Notes under the pieces: generated by a model
Databases searched by the model: none
Seen by the model: only the letters and a program-made list of their open reading frames with translations
What the model was told of the DNA's origin: nothing
From: Halomonas sp. S3-1-1
Lineage (GTDB): Bacteria; Pseudomonadota; Gammaproteobacteria; Pseudomonadales; Halomonadaceae
Reading direction: 5' to 3'
DNA: 64,000 nt
Assembly (NCBI RefSeq): GCF_023757625.1
Contig: NZ_JALGBZ010000002.1
Span: 186,001 to 250,000, forward strand
Shown here: positions 56,897 through 64,000 of the stretch, in pieces
Layout of the letters: each line of letters starts with the position of its first letter
Position numbering within the stretch: position 1 is the first letter of the stretch
Translations under genes and position numbers: made by a program

Positions 56897-57772
56897 CTAC
56901 ATCATAAACGCCAGCAATGCAGGCAGATAGAAAAGCGCCAACAGCGTTGAGCAGAACACCAGGCTTGCCACGTAGACCGGCTCGCGCTGAGCGCGCTGGG
57001 CGAACAGATAGTTGAACACCGCCACCGGCATGCACATCTGCAGCACCAGAATCATCTGCGCGAGCGCCGGCAGATTCAAAAGCTCGGCTACCAGCCAGGC
57101 CGTGGCGGCGGCCAGCGGAATGCGCACCAGGCTAAAGCCGAGCCCCGAGCGCAGGTTGTCGACCCGGATGCTCGCCAGCGATACGCCCAGGGTGATCAGC
57201 ATCAGCGGTACGGTAAAGCCGGACATCAAATCAACGGTGTTGGCGATCCAGCCAGGCAGCGCCGTGTCGGAGAGCATCAGCGCCATGCTGATCAAAATGG
57301 CGTAGACCGTCGGCGTTTTGACCAGCGTTTTGAGCGGATTACCCCGGCTCGAGAGCATGGCGCCGATGGTGAACTGAAAAAGCGACACGGTCACCATGAC
57401 GGTGATGCCGTAAACGAAGCCGGCGCTGCCAAACGCGTAGAGCACGACCGGCAGGCCCATGTTGCCGGTGTTGGGGTACATCATGGGCGCGATGAGCACT
57501 TTCCAGTCGCGGCGCAAAAGCCTGGCCACGCCAAAGGACGCCACGCCCATCAGGCTGATGACCAGCGCGGCGGCCAGCATGGTCTTGCCGAAGGTGTGGG
57601 CGTCGATCGAGGCGCCGGCAAGCGAGGCCAGCACCAGCGCCGGCGTGCCAATGTTGAACACCAGCCGGGTGACGAATTCGATCGGGTAGGGGTAGCCCAG
57701 GCGCACCCAGAAAAAACCCAGGCCGGCACCGGCCAGCACCGGGGCCATCACGGCGAACAGTTCAACGAGCAT
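56897..57772 (-). CDS. AEC-family transporter
   Basis: Auxin-efflux-carrier type membrane protein, 291 residues from ATG 57772, ten hydrophobic helices in two halves. Recognised by MAPVLAGAGLGFFWVRLG, FNIGTPALVLASLA, MYPNTGNMGLPVVLYAFG (the family Asn-Pro-type crossover region) and FTVPLMLITLGVSLA. Bacterial members carry dicarboxylates such as malate or unknown anions. 69 bases upstream of the sugar dehydrogenase gene; possibly the same transcript. Confidence 0.87.
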   Translation of the reverse strand: MLVELFAVMAPVLAGAGLGFFWVRLGYPYPIEFVTRLVFNIGTPALVLASLAGASIDAHTFGKTMLAAALVISLMGVASFGVARLLRRDWKVLIAPMMYPNTGNMGLPVVLYAFGSAGFVYGITVMVTVSLFQFTIGAMLSSRGNPLKTLVKTPTVYAILISMALMLSDTALPGWIANTVDLMSGFTVPLMLITLGVSLASIRVDNLRSGLGFSLVRIPLAAATAWLVAELLNLPALAQMILVLQMCMPVAVFNYLFAQRAQREPVYVASLVFCSTLLALFYLPALLAFMM

Positions 57773-57881
57773 GGAGCGTTCCTGGCAAGCGTAAACGCCT
57801 ATTGTCATCAATCGGGTCGTTAGCTGGCAAGGTTTCCCGGCGATCGTACGGCCACCCAAGCGTGAATGCCGGGCGAAAAGG

Positions 57882-58796
57882 CTAGGCGAACAGCGGCGGC
57901 GCCTGCCACTGGTGCGGCACGTGCTCGCGCAGGCAGCCCAGCAGCGCGCTGACCCGGCGCGAGTGATGCCCGAACGCGTAGAGCATCGACACCGGCAGTG
58001 GCTGGGGCTCCCAGCCCGCTAGGCACGGTACCAGCTCGCCGGGGTGGTGCATTTCGCGCTGATGGACGATCCAGTGCGGCAAAAGCCCGATGCCCTGGCC
58101 GTTGGCGATCGCGTCCACGTGGATCAGGGTTTGATCCACTCTGAGCCGCGAGCGGGGCGGCGAAAACACGTACTCCGGGGCGCTGGCGTGATAAAGCGGC
58201 AGGCGAGTCGTGTCGGTGTCGAGCAGGTCGATCCAGGCGTGGTGATCCAGGTCGCTCGGGTGAGTAAGCGCAGGTGCCTGGGCCAGATAGCGCGGGCTAG
58301 CGTAGAGCCCACGGGTGAGCTGCCCAAGGCGCTCCTGGTTCAGCCCGCATTCGTCGAGCGCGCCAAGCCAGATATGCACACTGTTGGTTTGAAGCGTCGT
58401 GGATGGCCTTTCCCGGCTCTGAAGCGTGAGTTCGATGCCCGGGTGGCGATCGAGAAAGGTATCCACGACTTTGGAAACCCAGTTGCGGGCAAGCGCGCCG
58501 TGAACCTCCAATGTGATCTTGCCGCTAATCTCCTCGCGAAGCTCCGACAGCGCCTCCTGGCTTTGCCGGGCCAACGTCAAAAGCTCCGTGCAGTAGCCGT
58601 GAAAAAGCAGCCCGGCTTCGGTAGGCGTTAGCTGGTTCGCTTGGCGGCGCAAAAGCGGCTGGTTCAAGCGCGACTCGAGCTGGCTAATGCGCCGGCTTAG
58701 CGTGGATTTGGCCACTCCCATGCGCTGGGCGCTGCGGGTCAGGCTGCCGGTCGCCATGACGTCCGAAAACGCGTTGAGTTCGTCGAAGTCGTACAT
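57882..58796 (-). CDS. LysR-family transcriptional regulator
   Basis: 304 residues from ATG 58796, giving MYDFDELNAFSDVMATGSLT; HTH with RSAQRMGVAKSTLSRRISQLE and LNQPLLRRQANQL. The effector domain is complete (GKITLEVHGALARNWV, IANGQGIGLLPHWIV). It precedes the AEC transporter on the same strand, with 109 bp between, and diverges from the first TonB receptor. Likely controls the AEC gene or itself; an iron role is less likely. Confidence 0.88.
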   Translation of the reverse strand: MYDFDELNAFSDVMATGSLTRSAQRMGVAKSTLSRRISQLESRLNQPLLRRQANQLTPTEAGLLFHGYCTELLTLARQSQEALSELREEISGKITLEVHGALARNWVSKVVDTFLDRHPGIELTLQSRERPSTTLQTNSVHIWLGALDECGLNQERLGQLTRGLYASPRYLAQAPALTHPSDLDHHAWIDLLDTDTTRLPLYHASAPEYVFSPPRSRLRVDQTLIHVDAIANGQGIGLLPHWIVHQREMHHPGELVPCLAGWEPQPLPVSMLYAFGHHSRRVSALLGCLREHVPHQWQAPPLFA

Positions 58797-58926
58797 GAAA
58801 TCGGGCCCGCGAGCAAAAGAGGCCCATTGTGCCAGTAATGGCCACAAATGAAAATAAGAGCTATTTGTGTTGCGGTTCCAGCAACTCCGCGTTCCCCCGC
58901 ATCCGGTAGTGAATGTGAGAGCATGT

Positions 58927-58947
58927 GAATGCTAATTATTAGCATTC
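58927..58947. promoter_or_regulatory. Fur-box-like palindrome upstream of the first TonB receptor
   Basis: GAATGCTAAT-T-ATTAGCATTC, a perfect 21-bp palindrome that differs from the Fur pattern AATGATAATNATTATCATT at two symmetric positions. It lies 51 bases before the receptor ATG. Confidence 0.65.
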
Positions 58948-58997
58948 AACAAGCAATAACACTATTACGATATCCGGATCTTCATAGGAACTGCGTC

Positions 58998-60986
58998 ATG
59001 TCATTCCCCTTGCGCAAAACGCTGCTGGCAAGCGCGATTTCGTCTTTGATCGTCACGCCGGCCTGGGCACAAGAGAGCACATCCCTGAACGATGTCGTCG
59101 TCACGGCGGCGGGCTTCGAGCAGCAAACCACTAACGCCCCCGCATCCATCAGCGTGCTCTCTCGCGAAGAGATCGAGCGCGGCTACTACCGGGACGTCAC
59201 CGACGCGCTGCGTGACGTGCCGGGCGTCACCATCACCGGCGGCGGCGCCGGCGACAATGGCAACGACATCTCCATTCGCGGCATGCCTTCGCAATACACG
59301 CTGATTCTGGTCGACGGCCGCCCGCAAAACTCACGCGAATCGCGCCCGAACGGCAGCGCCGGGTTCGAGCAGGATTGGCTGCCGCCGCTGCAGGCCATCG
59401 AGCGTATCGAGGTGGTGCGCGGGCCGATGTCGACGCTTTACGGCTCCGATGCCATTGGCGGGGTCATCAACATTATCACCCGCCAGGTAGCCGATGCGTG
59501 GCACGGCAACGTACAGTTCGACACCGTTTTGCAGGAAGACAGCGATTCCGGCGATAGCCGCCAGACCAACTTCTATGTCAGCGGGCCGCTGGTGGACGAC
59601 CGGCTGGGGCTGCAGGTGTATGGCCAGGCCTCTCAGCGCGACGAGGACGATATCGTTAGCGGCTACGAAGATAAAAGCCTGCAGAGCCTCACCGCGCGCC
59701 TAAGCCTGAGTGCCAGCGACAACCATGATTTTACCGCCGAGGCGGGCATTACCGAGCAACAGCGCCTGTCACGCGTCGGACGCTCGACCGCCGCGGACGG
59801 ATGTCGCGGCGGCTGTTCGGACAGCGATAACGACTTCTCCAACGACCACGTGGCGCTGACCCACAGCGGCCGCTTCGACTGGGGCACCACCGAAACCTTC
59901 GTGCAGCGCGAAAACAGCCGCAACGATTCGCGCGATATCGAAATCACCAACACGAACGTCAAGACCAGCGCCATTTTACCGCTGGGCATGCACATGCTCA
60001 CGGTGGGGGCAAACTACGAAGAGGAGTCGCTCGAGGACAGCACGACCAACCAGGTCTCGGATCGCACTAGCATCGATGGCAGCCAGTGGGCGCTGTTCGT
60101 GGAAGACGAGTGGATGATCACTCCCACTTGGGCGATCACCGGCGGTCTGCGCCTGGACGACGACGAAAACTACGGCAGCCACGTCAGCCCGCGCCTTTAT
60201 AACGTCTGGAACATGACGCCGGACTGGACGCTCAAGGGCGGTGTCTCCACCGGCTACCGCTCCCCCAACCTGCGCGAGATCACCGCCGACTGGGGGGCGA
60301 TCAGTCGCGGCGGCACCACCTACGGCAACCCGGATCTGGAGCCGGAAACCTCGCTCAACAAGGAAATCGCGCTGCTGTATGCCGATGAAAACGGTTTGAG
60401 CGGAAGCCTCACGCTGTTCCATAACGACTTCGAGGACAAGATCACGCGGCTACCCTGCATTTCGGTCGGCTTGGGCGAGCAAGAGTGCCCGGCCGCGACG
60501 CAGTTCGATATCGACGCTAACGGCGAGCTCAATACCAATACGCGCATCAACGTCGACGATGCCATCACCCAAGGCGTCGAGGCCAGCCTGAGCGCGCCGC
60601 TTGGCGATGCGCTGGCGCTAACGGCAACCTATACCTACACCGATTCCGAGCAGAAAAGCGGTCAGAATCAAGGCGAGCCGCTCAACCAGCTGCCCAAACA
60701 CCAGGTGTCGGCGACGCTCGATTGGGACGTAAACGGGCGTCTCAACCAGTGGACCAAACTGACCTACCGCGGTGAAGAGAGCCAGCCCACCAGCGGTCCT
60801 TCTCGCGGCTCGCTGGTGGCACCGTCCTACACCTTCGTGGACACCGGCCTTGGCTACCGCCTCAACGACACCGCAACGGTCAGCGCGGGTATCTATAACC
60901 TGTTCGACGAAAGCATCACCCCCGAGGAGTACGGCTACATCGAAGACGGGCGCCGCCTTTGGTTGGGCCTGAATATCGAGTTCTAA
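58998..60986 (+). CDS. TonB-dependent siderophore receptor (CirA/FepA-like)
   Basis: Outer-membrane receptor of 662 residues from ATG 58998 (AGGAA seven bases upstream; the longer frame is in the leader). Signal peptide to PAWAQ at about 25, TonB box SLNDVVVTAAG, plug domain with ISIRGMPSQYTLILVDGRPQ and IERIEVVRGPMSTLYGSDA, then a 22-strand barrel ending in the aromatic C-terminus NIEF. The plug sequence is closest to catecholate receptors of the CirA/FepA group. The Fur-like site upstream suggests iron repression. Confidence 0.92.
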   Translation: MSFPLRKTLLASAISSLIVTPAWAQESTSLNDVVVTAAGFEQQTTNAPASISVLSREEIERGYYRDVTDALRDVPGVTITGGGAGDNGNDISIRGMPSQYTLILVDGRPQNSRESRPNGSAGFEQDWLPPLQAIERIEVVRGPMSTLYGSDAIGGVINIITRQVADAWHGNVQFDTVLQEDSDSGDSRQTNFYVSGPLVDDRLGLQVYGQASQRDEDDIVSGYEDKSLQSLTARLSLSASDNHDFTAEAGITEQQRLSRVGRSTAADGCRGGCSDSDNDFSNDHVALTHSGRFDWGTTETFVQRENSRNDSRDIEITNTNVKTSAILPLGMHMLTVGANYEEESLEDSTTNQVSDRTSIDGSQWALFVEDEWMITPTWAITGGLRLDDDENYGSHVSPRLYNVWNMTPDWTLKGGVSTGYRSPNLREITADWGAISRGGTTYGNPDLEPETSLNKEIALLYADENGLSGSLTLFHNDFEDKITRLPCISVGLGEQECPAATQFDIDANGELNTNTRINVDDAITQGVEASLSAPLGDALALTATYTYTDSEQKSGQNQGEPLNQLPKHQVSATLDWDVNGRLNQWTKLTYRGEESQPTSGPSRGSLVAPSYTFVDTGLGYRLNDTATVSAGIYNLFDESITPEEYGYIEDGRRLWLGLNIEF

Positions 60987-61012
60987 CGCCACCCCGCGTG
61001 ATCACCTCATTG

Positions 61013-61039
61013 AAAACGGCTACCTCGGTAGCCGTTTTT
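61013..61039 (+). terminator. Terminator after the first TonB receptor
   Basis: AAAACGGCTACC (61013-61024), TC, GGTAGCCGTTTT (61027-61038), more T. Confidence 0.9.
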
Positions 61040-61048
61040 GGTTAGCAC

Positions 61049-61090
61049 TTGTGAGAGAGCGCCCGTGAGAGAAAGCCTTATGAGACAGCG
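61049..61090. repeat. Three 14-bp tandem units between the TonB receptor genes
   Basis: TTGTGAGAGAGCGC (61049-61062), CCGTGAGAGAAAGC (61063-61076), CTTATGAGACAGCG (61077-61090). Exact 14-bp period, directly after the terminator of the first receptor. Confidence 0.65.
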
Positions 61091-61133
61091 CGAAAACCGA
61101 TAATCACCGCGCCTGTCATTCAGCCGCCGAGAC

Positions 61134-61160
61134 AAAAAAGCCCCGGCCAAGGCCGGGGCT
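61134..61160 (-). terminator. Terminator after the second TonB receptor
   Basis: AGCCCCGGCC-AA-GGCCGGGGCT (61139-61160), with an A-run at 61134-61139 that is a T-run for the minus-strand receptor gene. Confidence 0.85.
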
Positions 61161-61210
61161 GAATCAGCAAGCGATATCAAACGAACCGCTAGCGAGCACC
61201 GCGAGGTCGG

Positions 61211-63424
61211 TTAGAACTCGTAGGTCGCGGAGAGCCAGTAGCTGCGGCCATCCAGCGCGACGCCGTTGGTCGAGCGTCCGGTCTGGGTGTAGTCGTAGGC
61301 GATATAGGTGTCATCGTCGAAGTTATAGGTGTCGTAGCCGCCGAAGTCCTTGTCGAACAGGTTGTATACCGTGCCGGTCAGACGCAGGCTATCGGTGAAG
61401 CGGTAGGTCGAGCGCAGGTTGAAGAGCTCGTAGCCGTCGAGCTTGTTGCCCAGCTGCTCGACCAGCGCGGCCGAGCTTCCCGATACGTTGCCGGAGAAGC
61501 GCTCGCGAGAAGAGTAGTACTCGCCCTCGAGTGTCGTGCTCCACTGCGGGTTGATCGCCCAGGAAAGGTCCGCAGTTAGCTTGTGTTTGGGCGCGTTGGT
61601 CAGCGCTTGGCCTTCGTTATCGCCGGAGGTCACTTCGGTGTCGGTATAGGTGTAGCCGCCGCTGATGCGCCAGGCCGGGTCGAACTGGTAGCTCGAGGTT
61701 AGCTCGACACCACGGGTTTCGGCGCGGTCGACGTTGACGGAGCGGTTGAAGCTGTCCTGACTGACGAAATCGCCCACGCTGATGCAGTTGGCCGCGTTGG
61801 CGAAGGGCCGGTTGCCGTCGCTGTCGACGAACTGGCAGTTGGGAATGTCGTCACCGCTGGAAATCCGGTCGCGGAATTGGGTAAAGAATACCGTGGCGCC
61901 GGCGGAGAAGCCGTCGAGGTTGTCGTAGATCGCGCCGATTTCGTAGTTGGTGCTCTTTTCCGGTTCGAGATTCGGCGAACCCAGGCTCGCGGAGTTGCCC
62001 TGGTTGCCAAAGCCGTTCACGCCGTCGTGAAGCTGATTGAGCGTCGGCGTTTTGTAGCCCTGGCTGATGCCGCCCTTGAGCGTCCACTCGTCGGTGGTGT
62101 TCCACACCAGGTAGCCGCGCGGGCTGAAGTGGCCGCCGAAGGCGTCGTGGTTTTCGTAACGCCCGCCCAGCGTCAGGGCCAAATCATCGGTCAAAAACCA
62201 CTCGTCCTCGACGAACAGGGCCCAGCTCGACTGGCTGAACTCCTCATTGCCGGCGGTGGCGTCTGTCAGGTCGGCGTCGATGTACTGGCCGCCCACCGTG
62301 ACCATGTGCGCGTCCAGCGGCGCGACGAACTTGGTATCGACGACGACGTCGCGGTTTTTCAGCGTGCGCGGCTCGCCGCCCAGGGCAAAGTAGCCGTAGT
62401 CCGGCGCGTTACCGGCGGGCAGGGTGCGGCCAAGCGATTCGGTTTCGTTACGCGTGATGCTGGTGTCCCAGGTACCCGTCGACAGGCGCGCGGAGTGGCC
62501 AATGGCGATCTGGTCGCGCTGGAAGCGAAGCTCGTCCTCGTAGCCAAAGAACTCAGTAGGGGCGGGGGTTTCGCAGTCGTTGCGGCGCAGGCCGTCGCGG
62601 CTACCCAGCCGGCAGTCGGTGTTGTCGTAAACCTGGCGGGCGCGCTCGGCGTCGAGCCAGATCTCGTGGGTGTCGTTGGGCGTAAAGCTCAGCCGGCCGC
62701 CGATGGAATAAATGCGCGCCTCGGACGGGCGCGGGTCGCGGCCGACGCTCTCTTCCACCAGCCGCTCGGAGCTGTCGCGATCGAACACGCGCCCGCGCAG
62801 CTGCACGCCCAACGTGTCCTCGATGAGCGGGCCGGTGGCGTAAAGATTCAGCGTCGAGCTGTTGCCCGCGTCGCGATCCTCCTGGAAGGTGTTTTCCACG
62901 GTGACCGAGCCCGCCCAGTCGGTACCCACACGGCGAGTAATAATGTTGACCACGCCACCGAGGGCGTCGGAGCCGTAGAGTGTGGACATCGGCCCGCGAA
63001 TGACCTCGATACGCTCGATAGAAGAGAGCGGTGGCATGAAGCTGGTGGAGGTCGAGCCAAAGCCGTTCGGCGTCACGTCGCCGGAGGTGTTCTGGCGGCG
63101 GCCGTCGATCAGGATCAGCGTGTAGTCACTGGGCATACCGCGAATCGAAATGCTCTGACCGCCGGTTTTGCCCGTGCCCGCCCGTACGTCCACTCCGGGC
63201 ACGTCGCGAATCGCCTCGGCGATGCTGGAGAACTGGTTCTGCTCCAGCTCCTGACGCGTCACGACCGAGATGCTCGCCGGGGCGTTGTTGAGCGTTTGCT
63301 CGTAGCCGGCGGCGGTGACGACCATGCTGTCCAGGTTGGTCGCGCTTTGCTGGGCGTGCGCGGTGGCGGTGAAAGACCCCAGCGCAATGGCGCTGGCGAG
63401 GGCGGTGCGAGTGAAACGAGCCAT
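61211..63424 (-). CDS. TonB-dependent siderophore receptor
   Basis: 737-residue outer-membrane receptor. Signal peptide to TAHAQ at about 25, TonB-box-like SMVVTAAGYEQ, plug with IRGMPSDYTLILIDGRRQ and SIERIEVIRGPMSTLYGSDALGG, and a barrel ending in SATYEF. It is a paralogue of the plus-strand receptor nearby: the plugs are alike over most of their length while the barrels differ, so different ligands are likely. Divergent from the siderophore-binding protein gene. Confidence 0.92.
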   Translation of the reverse strand: MARFTRTALASAIALGSFTATAHAQQSATNLDSMVVTAAGYEQTLNNAPASISVVTRQELEQNQFSSIAEAIRDVPGVDVRAGTGKTGGQSISIRGMPSDYTLILIDGRRQNTSGDVTPNGFGSTSTSFMPPLSSIERIEVIRGPMSTLYGSDALGGVVNIITRRVGTDWAGSVTVENTFQEDRDAGNSSTLNLYATGPLIEDTLGVQLRGRVFDRDSSERLVEESVGRDPRPSEARIYSIGGRLSFTPNDTHEIWLDAERARQVYDNTDCRLGSRDGLRRNDCETPAPTEFFGYEDELRFQRDQIAIGHSARLSTGTWDTSITRNETESLGRTLPAGNAPDYGYFALGGEPRTLKNRDVVVDTKFVAPLDAHMVTVGGQYIDADLTDATAGNEEFSQSSWALFVEDEWFLTDDLALTLGGRYENHDAFGGHFSPRGYLVWNTTDEWTLKGGISQGYKTPTLNQLHDGVNGFGNQGNSASLGSPNLEPEKSTNYEIGAIYDNLDGFSAGATVFFTQFRDRISSGDDIPNCQFVDSDGNRPFANAANCISVGDFVSQDSFNRSVNVDRAETRGVELTSSYQFDPAWRISGGYTYTDTEVTSGDNEGQALTNAPKHKLTADLSWAINPQWSTTLEGEYYSSRERFSGNVSGSSAALVEQLGNKLDGYELFNLRSTYRFTDSLRLTGTVYNLFDKDFGGYDTYNFDDDTYIAYDYTQTGRSTNGVALDGRSYWLSATYEF

Positions 63425-63483
63425 GAAACAACCCTTACTTGAAGAACGATCTTGAAGGCCGATGAGATCGATGTAGTGGTATT

Positions 63484-63502
63484 AATGAGATTTGTTATCA
63501 AA
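63484..63502. promoter_or_regulatory. Possible Fur box upstream of the second TonB receptor
   Basis: AATGAGATTTGTTATCAAA, about 13 of 19 matches to the Fur pattern, 60 bases before the receptor ATG on the minus strand. The gap 63425-63739 is low in GC, holds this and another Fur-like site, and shows no convincing gene. Confidence 0.4.
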
Positions 63503-63683
63503 TGTGATCGAGAGTCTAAAAATAATAGTTCCCAATATCGAGCTAAAATTCAGGAACGTTGCGTTGCAAAAAAAGGAACTTTTAGCGCGTTATCGAAATG
63601 GCCTCACGTCAGGCGCTTATAAGCCGTGCGAATTGCTAAAAGTGGAACAAGCCATTCGACAGGATGGTAATGCAATCGCTTTT

Positions 63684-63702
63684 GAGAATCGTTATTATCA
63701 TC
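63684..63702. promoter_or_regulatory. Possible Fur box upstream of the siderophore-binding protein
   Basis: GAGAATCGTTATTATCATC, about 14 of 19 matches to the GATAATGATTATCATTATC pattern, 37 bases before the next ATG. Confidence 0.5.
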
Positions 63703-63739
63703 AACCTCGATAAGCGGCAGGCATTCTCAGGAGAGTCAA

Positions 63740-64000
63740 ATGGCGGGTAAAGCGCGCGGTACGATGAAAGCGACGACGCTCAACGCGGCGTGGCGTGTAG
63801 GGCTGACCGGGGCGCTGATGGGCGCACTGCTGACGGGCCAGGCCCAGGCGCGCACGCTCGATACCGCTTTTGGCGAGGTTGAAGTGGACGGCACGCCAGA
63901 GCGGGTCGTCACGGTGTACGAAGGCGCACTCGACGCCTCCATCGCCGCCGGCATCATGCCGCTGGGCGCGGTGACCACCCGCGGCGGCACCGACGTCGCC
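63740..64000 (+). CDS. Iron-siderophore ABC transporter substrate-binding protein (start only)
   Basis: 87 residues visible before the window ends. ATG 63740 has CAGGAGAG upstream. Signal peptide of some 36 residues (GALMGALLTGQAQA) with a long basic n-region, then the FecB/FhuD-type start LDTAFGEVEVDGTPERVVTV followed by EGALDASIAAGIMPLGAV, the first helix of the class III binding-protein fold. Together with the two receptors it forms the periplasmic stage of a siderophore importer; the permease and ATPase genes are expected beyond the right edge. Confidence 0.85.
   Translation, partial: MAGKARGTMKATTLNAAWRVGLTGALMGALLTGQAQARTLDTAFGEVEVDGTPERVVTVYEGALDASIAAGIMPLGAVTTRGGTDVA

Noticed and set aside
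61877..63442. A 521-codon open frame opposite the second TonB receptor.
   Set aside because: Shadow frame of a GC-rich gene; no motif, no ribosome-binding site, and the receptor is intact.
63492..63713. A 73-codon open frame upstream of the siderophore-binding protein gene.
   Set aside because: It starts with TTG, has no ribosome-binding site, its composition is unlike genes here, and it runs through a Fur-like site in the promoter region.

Overview
The window reads as chromosomal DNA of a moderately halophilic gammaproteobacterium of the Halomonadaceae (Halomonas or a close relative). The evidence is high GC with strongly GC3-biased genes, the standard gammaproteobacterial gene blocks (ftsB-ispD-ispF-truD-surE-pcm-nlpD-rpoS; amgK-murU beside lptD-surA-pdxA-rsmA-apaG-apaH; tsaD opposite rpsU-dnaG-rpoD), and a betaine uptake region with both a BCCT carrier and a ProVWX importer. 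This assignment is an inference from gene content, not from a marker comparison. I saw no rRNA, tRNA, CRISPR array, prophage or insertion sequence.

Layout. 1-3.9 kb: a c-di-GMP type response regulator (cut by the left edge) translationally coupled to a hybrid histidine kinase. 4.1-14.8 kb: a FemAB-like acyltransferase, then the ftsB to rpoS block with a DUF368 polyprenyl-phosphate transporter gene between pcm and nlpD, then alr and an LpxL-type acyltransferase. 15.1-18.7 kb, minus strand: speD, an OsmC-like protein, and the wall-recycling operon amgK-murU-GGCT. 18.8-28.5 kb: lptD, surA (one parvulin domain only), pdxA, rsmA, apaG, apaH, cca, interrupted on the opposite strand by a GMC oxidoreductase with a very small Tat-signal partner. 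28.5-31.1 kb: folB-folK, plsY, tsaD. 31.3-37.4 kb: a Tat-exported amidohydrolase inserted between tsaD and rpsU-dnaG-rpoD. 37.5-46.3 kb: an unknown membrane protein, a LysR regulator opposite the formaldehyde-detoxification pair adhC-fghA, mtgA, an EamA transporter, a DUF4168 protein, and a two-gene unit of a cNMP/CBS/DUF294 nucleotidyltransferase-like protein with a DEDDh exonuclease. 46.5-51.4 kb: BCCT carrier and proVWX. 51.8-52.7 kb: two small acidic lipoproteins. 52.7-58.8 kb: a sigma-54 response regulator and sensor kinase, a PQQ-type sugar dehydrogenase, an AEC transporter and a LysR regulator. 58.9-64 kb: an iron-uptake region with two TonB receptors, Fur-box-like palindromes and the start of a siderophore-binding protein.

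The least expected signal is not a gene. At seven places in or beside intergenic DNA there are short, degenerate tandem repeats (period 10-19 bp, three to six units) whose unit sequence differs at each place. At four of them the repeat starts in the 3' end of a gene and includes, or appears to include, its stop codon, which has decayed in the next copies. At apaH the repeat ends in the start codon. Other points of interest are a 148-bp foldback element after lpxL, the Tat mini-partner of the GMC enzyme, the uncharacterised DUF294/exonuclease pair, a lipoprotein with methionine at every sixth residue, and a sigma-32-like promoter before rpoD.
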